A stretch of DNA of 64,000 nt from Paragordius varius (Eukaryota > Nematomorpha). Each line of letters opens with the position of its first letter. Within the stretch, counting starts at the first letter, position 1. A program made the position numbers and the translations under genes. The notes beneath the pieces are model-generated. The model saw nothing but the letters and a program-made list of their open reading frames with translations. It was not told where the DNA came from and made no database searches. Of this stretch, positions 41,671 to 64,000 are shown piece after piece. The DNA lies in assembly GCA_964247055.1 (NCBI GenBank), contig OZ176050.1, forward strand, positions 5,952,001 to 6,016,000, written 5' to 3'.

Positions 41671-43243
41671 GCGCTCATCTCAAATACTTTATAAAAAAAG
41701 CTAACCTATTAAGTGGTTTTTGTCGTAAAACGAAAGTATGGTTTACTGTTATGAGGTTATCATTGTTTTTTACTTAATGCATAAATAGTTGGAATGAAAT
41801 AAATTGTAACTTATATAATTAATCGGATTAAAACTTTTTCAACTATGTTTTAGTTTTAAATAAATTAAAAAGGAAAATATGTTGCTTATTATTGGGTAAA
41901 ATAGGGATCCCTCCACACTATAGTTTTTATTTTTTGTAAATCTAATAGTTAAGTTTAAAGCCAATATCCTAGTAATCCATGCGCACAAATCTTATTTCGA
42001 AAAACTTGGAAACAGAGAATTCGAAATGCAAAATGTTCAGCTGTTTTCTACAAGAACTGATATATTAAACTGTGTATAATTCATTGTTTTTCATATATTA
42101 ATTCATACTGTTTCACATTTTTTTGCAATAATAAGATTTCAACAAGAATCGATATTTTTCCATAGATATTTTTTAAATATATTTACTACTTAAATAATAG
42201 ATTTTATGATTAACATATATAACAATGCATATTCGAGAAAGCTCATAAGCTAAATTATAATGAAGCTGTAATTTGAACTCCAACTCCTCCACTCCGTTTC
42301 ATATTTTTACGGATAGAAAAACGTGCTAATATTAAAAAAATATTCATTGAACTTTTATTTTTAATAAATATATGGATGACAAGTGAATTACTTAAATGTA
42401 TATTGAAAGAAATAACAGACGATTACTTTTTTTAGGAAGATGGATAAAAAATAACTTTTTACAATTGACAAATATTAAAAATTATGGACTATAATTAAAT
42501 TAAAGATGCTTATTCTAAAAAAACGTTTTTTATAATTTAGCTAAGTTGTTTTAAAATTCTATTACAAGGATCTAAAAAAACTCCGATGACTAAAATATAT
42601 AGTTTGAGAGGCATGGTTTCTAAATAAATAAATTTCGATAACCCTAAATTTAGGTGTAGGGCCATTAAACCATTACAATAATTAGCGATTTCACATTTAT
42701 AGTCAATCAAATGAGCCAGTTCTTTAGTTAATCATTAAAGCAAATACTCACTAAAAGCTGATAATTGACTAGTGTTATTTCATCTAAGATAAAAAAATAT
42801 GTTTTTATCAATCATAGTACCGAATACAACCCTTTATAAATGTTTGTTTTAAAATATCTTATATTTGAGCATCGTTAAATAATAATTGCCTACTTTGATA
42901 TACTAATGTGCACAATTGATTTATATTAATTTATAGGTTAATTGGTTTATGGCATACATTTTACCATCGGAAGTTTGTTTAAACGTAATTGTACCAATAA
43001 AAAATATTCTGTATACTAATTAATGTATATGTTAGTAATCAATGAGTATTCACTATTCACTACAATAGAGAGTAGTTTTATTTATTAATGGTATAAATGT
43101 AGTAGACATATAATAATTATCACATTTCCTTTAGATTGTTTCATGGTTTCTTTGTACAATTATAAGACAAAATATGATATATATTTAGATAATACTGTAA
43201 TCTAAGTAACATTTATAATATCACGAGGGAGAAAAAAATATGT
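40822..43243. other. Gene-free interval; should hold the 5' exon of the CH gene
   Basis: No exon could be confirmed. An (AT)n tract lies at 41638-41662 and a short one at 41289-41308. A minus-strand ATG frame near 42297-42250 (MKRSGGVGVQ) is open for only 15 codons and could be a first exon, but its phase does not obviously fit. The p110 polyA signal (AATAAA at 43086-43081, minus) marks the right edge. Confidence 0.4.
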
Positions 43244-57490
<14,247 letters not shown>

Positions 57491-57553
57491 TTTATTCGTA
57501 GATCGGCAAATTTCTCACCAACAAGTGACTTTAAACGATTATGCTGAAACCAG
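57491..57553. promoter_or_regulatory. 63-bp divergent intergenic region (shared promoter)
   Basis: Only 63 bp separate the p110 ATG (minus) from the NCB5OR ATG (plus). Both starts are supported: p110 begins MPPSSGEIWG like its human counterpart, and NCB5OR begins just before GKPLYQWI. Core promoters and both 5' leaders must fit here or inside the opposing coding exons. I see no TATA box. CAG directly precedes the NCB5OR ATG and could be a trans-splice acceptor, which is speculative. Confidence 0.65.
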
Positions 57554-60500
57554 ATGGAGTTAAAGTCCGATGTAGTTCAATCCCGATCAAAAAAGCGTGA
57601 AGGTAAACCCTTATACCAATGGATCGCTTTTAGCGCTAGTAATCGCGATTTATCGTCATGCGCAAAGAAACCACCGTTTGTCACATCTGAAGAACTTGAT
57701 AAACACAAATCGATTTCAGATTGTTGGATGTGTCTTGGAGGTTTGTGATATATTTATACAAACATATAGATAAAGTATATAATTTGACTCCCTATGTGCA
57801 ATTTCATCCTGGCGGTATATCCGAATTAATGCGAGGAGCCGGAAAAGATGCAACTTCATTATTTTTTGAAGTATTATTTAAAATCTATGAACAATATATA
57901 AATTTATGCCATAATATTTTATATATTATTTTAACTTCATTTATAGGCACATAAGTGGGTAAATTATGACCAAATGTTAAAAAAATGCTACATTGCTCCA
58001 TATCGAAAAACCAATGCAATTACCAGAAATTCTCTTACTGTTTCCGCCATACCATTTGATATAAGTATATTAAAATATTTTTTAATTCATATTTATAGCA
58101 TGCTTTGATATTAAACCTTTCTACCATATATTTAAACAACTAAATTATTTTAGAATCTGCATCGTTTACTACTTCTCCGTTACAAAATGCAATAGATGAT
58201 GTTGACACCTCAACCAAATTAATGTAAAAATTTTAGCATTAATTCACGGTTCAATAACACAAATTAAAATAATTGTGGATTATTTTACTCTTTTAATTTC
58301 TTTAATTTCTTGTTATAATCAAATTTAATCAATTATTAAACCACAATAGGCGATTATATAAACAACATTTCAAAATTCTACGTATAGTATGGTTGTTATG
58401 GCAAAAATTGGTTTGTATATAATAATCTAGAACATTCTTGTTACATATATTTTTGCAGAAGTTACGAGATTTATGAAAAACAACGACGCAAAATATTAGT
58501 GCCTGATCAAACTAATAGCACTCAATTTGATACTCTTGCCTTAATAATCAAGCCTACAAATCATCAGTTAACATTCCAAAAGGGTTTTGTTTCCCAACTC
58601 AATGGACAAATATTTTCTTTTCTTTGTTATCTTAAGGATTTGAGATATTGTATCCATATAAGTATACTGAAAATAATTATCTTTTTACGATGGCTCAGTT
58701 TATTACATATTATATATAATTATTTATATACATTTTTCACTAAAGACTTTGTTTATCATTGAGACAGGTTTTAATTTACATAAAATAAAAACACAACTAT
58801 TTTTTTCTTTTAAGCAGAAAATATTCGTTTGTTATTAATTGCATATTGAATTAACACTTACAACAAAGGTTTTTTACTCTAGATTTTATTAGACCACTTT
58901 ATTTAACATTTATATTATAATCTAATTTTTCTAGAAATTTCCAATCAAATCCGAAACTATTGTAAAGGTAATGCATGTTTAACACATTTTTCTTGCAAAA
59001 TCTTTTACTATAAACTCTTTTTTGTATAATAGTTAAATGGGAAAATATGGATTTAGGCACGCTTGAAATAAATTTTTATTATACGAATCCTTATGATGAC
59101 AAAAGTTTCAACTATAGATCACGGACACCATCTCCAAACGGTTTGTAATCATAAAATATATATATAGACTATTTTTTTATTGTTTAAAAAATCAATTATT
59201 AATTTTAATATATATATTTATCTTAATGGCTATATTTCTTACAGCTCTTTAATTTATCTTTTATAATATAATTACGATTATAAAAAAATGTAAATAATTT
59301 TTAATCATTATTTAAGTCCACATTACATCTTTGTTTTTATAAGTATATATAGGGTTAAATTTAAAAAGCTTGGATTTGTAATACTTATTGTGGTATACAT
59401 ATCACATTATTTATTATAGATACAGCCATTTTGGCATATTCCATTTTTTATTTACTCTGTTTCTTGAAGGCATCCTATATCTATAATTTTTCTTTAATCT
59501 AATGATGCCGGTATTAATATATTGTTTAATGACAAAATATTTTAAATTTAAGATCCTATTAAGGAGGTTATTTCTTTTTTACAGTCATATTAAATTTACG
59601 ATTTTATTATGTATTGAAGTTTATATATGCTTATTAATTTACCTTGCAATAACAACACAACTTTCGTAATCAATAGTGAGAATGCAAAAATTATGGCCAT
59701 TATATGAATAAAAATGTTGTTTTTTATCAAAACCGTTGTTGTTATAAGTCAGGATATTAAGTGTGCATCAAGGTTGGGTTTAAGTCTAAAATTAAACACT
59801 CGATTAATTAATTTCAAGCAAAAATTTATTTTGTCCCCAAACGGGAACATTATGAGAAAGGGATCTACCGTATTAGTTCCCTCCTTATAATAGCCGCTTC
59901 AATAGTGGTAAACGCAAACGATTTTAATTTTAAAACCAAAACCTTTAGGACCCTACTTGGAAATTGGAAAAGTCAATTATAATCATGACTATTTTTTTAG
60001 AGGCCAACAGAATTTTATAAATAACTTATAGAAACTGTAACAAAACATATATGCTAAATAACTGTTTTAAACCTTTTATGACATTTACATCACATAAAAT
60101 CGTCCTATAACGACTAGCCATAAACTTGTATGCAAAAATTCTAATTTATGCCAAAATTCCATCCATTCAATCAATCTTCTATTAAGGAGATGCGAATTTT
60201 TATACAATTTAAAAAAATTCTTTAACATGGTTAACAAATTTGTTGTGTACGAACTTTATTTAAAAATCGAATGTTTCCAAAAAAATTAAGAAGATTAATA
60301 ATTAAAAAAATAACTATTTATAGAACAAACAAATAAAATCCAAATTTAATAAAGAAAACATGGCTTACCTCGAAAAAAGGTTATCAATCATAAAGTAAAA
60401 CGAAGAATATAAGTAAAATTGTTTAAACAGAACTAAAAGGATAAAATTTGATGAAAACTAACCTTAAAAGTATAATCTCCTTAATTAAGGTTTTATTTAC

Positions 60501-63197
60501 ATAATTAAACACCATAACCAACATTATGAATAATAATTAAGGACACAATCATTATATATATTACTTTTCTAATGTTTGATTATATATTCAGATGGCTCTA
60601 ATACCTCGATCACCAATTCGAAAGGTAGTTTACGGGAAACTTTTTTAAATCCCAATAATAGCAATAGCAATAATCAATTGAGCGTTAGTCATAGCGATAT
60701 GCGTCGCCCATCCGTTACACAAAACCTTTATTCTCCTTTGTTCAACAATGATAGGGCCTATTTTTCGGATGATTATTCAAGTTATAAATTTTATAATTTT
60801 AGTTTTTATATTAATACTACAATAAAACATGACATTTAAATCATATATTATAAGGTTAGTAAATATAACGCATTATATCAATTTTCTGTTTATTGTATGT
60901 CAATAATTTTAATATAAGTTTAAATTACTTGTGAATTATCACTATATCTTGTTTTTATACGATTTTATGTTAAAAGATATATCGATTTCTGATTCATACG
61001 CTACAGTGTAATTGATTACCTACTATAAAACATTTTTTCAAATTTTATTTGTTTTGTCTAGCACATTTAAGTTATTATCAATGCTTTCTAATTCGACGAC
61101 AAAAATTAACTCATGATACTCATTTATTTTCATTTATGGTTCCCGCCCACACATCCATGAAATGTCCATTGGGTTACCATGTTTATATTAAATTGTCAGA
61201 AAACGAAAAAGGTAGAATAAATCTTATTTATTCATTTATTTTCAAGGGTTAATTTTTAAATCTTTAAAAAGAAATCGTATGAAAATTTTATAGTTTTAAA
61301 ATTATATAAGGTTAATATATTATTATTTTAACTATTAAAGCATAATAAACATCCGAGTAATGTTGAACATTTTAGCTTATAAAACTTTATTGATAGATTT
61401 AATACGTCCTTACACACCAGTACCTCACACAATTTTATTAGACCGTGATGAAGTGTATTCTCCCTTTTCTGATATTATACCACAATACAATAAAACATTA
61501 AATTTTATAATAAAGATTTATCCTCATGGTGGATTGACAACATTGTTGGATGCTAATATAAAAACAAAAAGTATTGCTTAATATTAATATTTGTCATCTA
61601 ATTTTGATATCAACATTTTGTATTCCTTAAATTTATAGTTTTGATTTGAGTGCATTTATTTTTTAAAAAGGGCAAGTTTTAATGCGCCTGATTTTGGGTC
61701 TTTAGGTATTAGGATTATACGAATATGTTTAAGCATTTGTACGCAAACATAATTACATAGTTAAATTTAAATGAATTTGTTTATCTTGTATACATTAATT
61801 TAATATTCCATTATTTCAACAGACGATTCCGTATGGATTAGTGATTTTGTCGGGGATTTTGATGAAAATTTGTTGTGTGAATCTGTCTCAAGATCCAAAA
61901 ATTTTATTAACAATGCCAAAAATGCCGATCCAAACATTCCCATAATTTACGTTAATTCAGATAATGAACCAGATTTAGGTCATTTAGGATTTTTTAAAAA
62001 ATGATTACAAAAGATTTTAATGGTTTTTAACGTAAAAAAGGTTTTATTGCCTAAATATTAAATAATTAAAATTGTTTTAAATTTGAACAATATAATTAAT
62101 TTTATTCATACTTGTAAATTTAGCGATAATTAAATTATTTAAACGCAATTTCGCTAACTTTTTGAAAAAAAATAATTTCCAATTTTTAAATGACCGATAT
62201 TATTTTGTAGGTGGGGTTTTTGAAAAATTGAAAAAGGATGATATATTAAAGATTATTGATTATAATATATATATATATATGTCTATAATATTTGACAGAT
62301 TCAACAATTATAAAAAGTTTGGAGGATCGTTTTCTAATATTAATAACTGCCGGGACTGGGATAACACCTGCTCTGCAAATTCTACATCGATTTGGAATGG
62401 AAAATGCCTTGACAGATTATTACAACAAAGATTATAATCCATCGTTAACTGAAAAATCTGGAAAAGTCATTAAAGAAACCGTTTATAAAATTGGGCAGGA
62501 GAGCTCAAAAGAAAATGTGCAATACCAAAATTCCTATAAACCAAAACATAGGTTGGTATTACGCATTAATATTTACGAAATTACTTATTATTCATTTTAA
62601 TGTCTAGTTCAAATTTTCTCATTTATATGTTTCAATAAAAAATTTCGTTTGATAGTCAAAACTCCACCAAAGCAAAATTAAGCATATTGCTTCTCAATTT
62701 CAACAAAACTAGTCAAGATGTTATATGGAACAATGATCTTGCATCGATTGAATCTGAATTAAAGTAAAAATTTAATGGTAAATTATTTTTGGAAACAAAA
62801 AAAATTAATTATTTAAATGTACACCTATTTTCATTTTTTCAATTCGTAACTTAGTTTCAAAATGATAAACTTTCTTACGAGAGAAAGTCAAGACAAAAAT
62901 AGCAATACGACAGATATGAATACGAATCTCAAAGGTTTTATTATACGGGGTCATCGTATAAGTCCAGAGATAATTTTGTATGCAATGTATAACAATTTTA
63001 TCAAGACCAACCATCAATACTCAAACAACTGTAAAATTGATAATGATCTCAAAGTTCAAAATTATGATTTTGCAAATTGTGAAAATGTTATTGAACAAAT
63101 TCAAAATTCCGACATTTTTGCCTCTCTGTGTACACGGTTACGAGTTTGCGTTTGTGGATCTTATGAGTTCAACCAAGCTGCTTTAACGTATAATTAA
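57554..63197 (+). CDS. CYB5R4: NCB5OR: cytochrome b5 / CS / b5 reductase fusion
   Basis: A soluble NAD(P)H-dependent haem reductase. Exons: 57554-57740, 57770-57870, 57947-58064, 58154-58223, 58459-58661, 58935-58967, 59033-59140, 60592-60780, 61062-61211, 61397-61570, 61823-61978, 62299-62551, 62656-62763, 62855-63197 (730 codons plus stop; human about 520). The b5 domain has HPGG with axial His75 and a second His98 in AHKWVNYD. Their 23-residue spacing equals that of human NCB5OR. A CS (p23-like) domain spans about 160-270. An Asn/Ser-rich insert follows (about 275-335). The FAD lobe has CQ-type YYQCFLIRRQKLTHDTHLF and RPYTPVP (about 390). The NADH lobe has ITAGTGITP (about 512-520), LLLNFNKTSQDVIWN, and terminal CVCGSYEF, where most reductases have CGP. 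Intron 1 is 29 nt. An AATAAA lies at 63354. The weakest exons are 58935-58967 and 61823-61978. Confidence 0.9.
57741..57769 (+). other. 29-nt intron, NCB5OR intron 1
   Basis: TGTCTTGGAG is followed by GTTTGT and the intron ends ACATATAG. Splicing joins CWMCLGD to KVYNLTPYVQFHPGG, matching human CWICIRGFVYNVSPYMEYHPGG without a gap. Retention would break the b5 domain. Confidence 0.85.
59141..60591 (+). other. Long NCB5OR intron without recognisable elements
   Basis: This 1451-bp intron separates the CS-domain exons from the Asn-rich linker exon. I see no open frame, inverted-repeat ends or known mobile-element signature in it. Confidence 0.5.
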
Positions 63198-63621
63198 TAT
63201 TTTTGGTTTATTTTTGTCCCTAAATATATTAATAGCATTATAAAATACAATATTAAATTATTTATTGAAACAAATTAAAAATACTGCATAACATACAAGT
63301 CTAGTTTTGATTCCATGAGGAATGAATTTACGGTATTCTTAATATGCTATTTTAATAAATAATTTACCAAGTTATACCTAGATCAAACAAAAATAATTTT
63401 ATTATATTCTAAATTTTATTTTTTTATACTTACACAGATCGCTAACCAGTTGTGGAATCAAAGAATCTAATATATATATCTTTGCAGAATAATTAGTCCA
63501 AATTATATTATTTATTTTTATTTAGATAATAATCGAAAAAAACAAATATGTTAATAACGATGTAAATGTGATACATATAAGTGTTTTATAAATTTATGTA
63601 TTTATTATTAACTAATGTCTT

Positions 63622-63985
63622 TTATGCCAGCATCTGCAAGTAATTTTCGGCTAAAGCATCAAATTCTTTCGACTTTTCATCGTAATTTTTGGAAAACTCT
63701 TCATCAGAATGTTCGCTTCGTATTTGATTTAATAAACGTGACGTTTCCTATGTTTTGTGCAAAGTATATGAGTATAAATCATGTTCTTAGCGCGAATTCC
63801 CTAATCCTATAAAATTTAGCTAAGATTTTTCCCACTTTTTTACTATATTTTAAAATTAGGTAAAAGTCCTACACATAGCTTTCTGACCCAACTTTAAAAT
63901 TAACATTAGCGCATTTCTTATTTTATTTGGGAAGTTGATGGGTGCAGAATTATAATTGTTATCATATGCATTGTGGCGATCAGAA
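63622..63985 (-). CDS. Possible 3' exons of an unidentified gene
   Basis: The minus strand from 63747 to 63622 is open after an acceptor-like CATAG and ends in TAA. It reads NQIRSEHSDEEFSKNYDEKS then FDALAENYLQMLA. Further upstream, 63985 to about 63867 is open (HNAYDNNYNSAPINFP, NKIRNALMLILKLGQKA), and a 32-nt GT-AG interval would extend it into KVGKILAKFYRIREFALRT. I could not join the two parts with a canonical intron in phase. The product is not recognised; it looks helical and acidic at the end. The bases between 63198 and 63621 appear empty apart from polyA signals. Confidence 0.35.
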
Positions 63986-64000
63986 CTATCAATTAAAAAT

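Noticed and set aside
62205-62278. Extra NCB5OR exon (GVFEKLKKDDILK)
   Set aside because: An acceptor exists, but no GT donor in the right phase follows. Direct splicing of 61978 to 62299 keeps the frame and the LEDRFLILITAGTG alignment.

Overview
The window is AT-rich (roughly three quarters A+T) animal nuclear DNA. Six intron-rich host genes can be read by homology, plus one weak candidate at the right edge. A class IA PI3-kinase with an adaptor-binding domain argues for a metazoan. First introns of only 22-29 nt, Asn/Ser/His-rich protein inserts and many short inverted-repeat transposons resemble what is known from flatworms such as schistosomes. The lineage is an inference: dicyemids, orthonectids or another AT-rich invertebrate remain possible.

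Layout, left to right. (1) 1-10898 (+): the 3' three quarters of a P5B-type ATPase (ATP13A2/3 family); one intron holds a decayed Ty3/gypsy element. (2) 10899-16217: gene-free DNA with several MITEs. (3) 16218-25618 (+): NOP56, the box C/D snoRNP core protein, with a decayed LINE in an intron. (4) 25619-33778: repeats, ending in a 2.5-kb dead hAT transposon with a perfect 8-bp target duplication. (5) 33855-34471 (-): TSR2, the Rps26 chaperone, split by three introns of 23, 22 and 23 nt. (6) 34557-38100: MITEs, a foldback and a 21-bp minisatellite. (7) 38168-40821 (-): a smoothelin-like calponin-homology protein, 5' end not found. (8) 43244-57490 (-): the complete class IA PI3-kinase p110 subunit, 28 exons and 1816 residues. 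(9) 57554-63197 (+): the complete NCB5OR/CYB5R4 (cytochrome b5, CS and reductase domains), 14 exons and 730 residues. (10) 63622-63985 (-): possible end of another gene.

All exon models were joined by hand from homology, GT-AG sites and phase. The summed coding lengths of all six genes are multiples of three. p110 and NCB5OR start 63 bp apart, head to head, and probably share a promoter. NOP56 and TSR2 both serve ribosome biogenesis but are not adjacent in an operon-like way. The strongest unusual signal is a separate class of ultra-short introns: six of about 76 are 22-29 nt and none falls between 30 and 64 nt. Next come the large inserts inside the p110 kinase domain. I saw no rRNA, tRNA or CRISPR array and no clear snoRNA.
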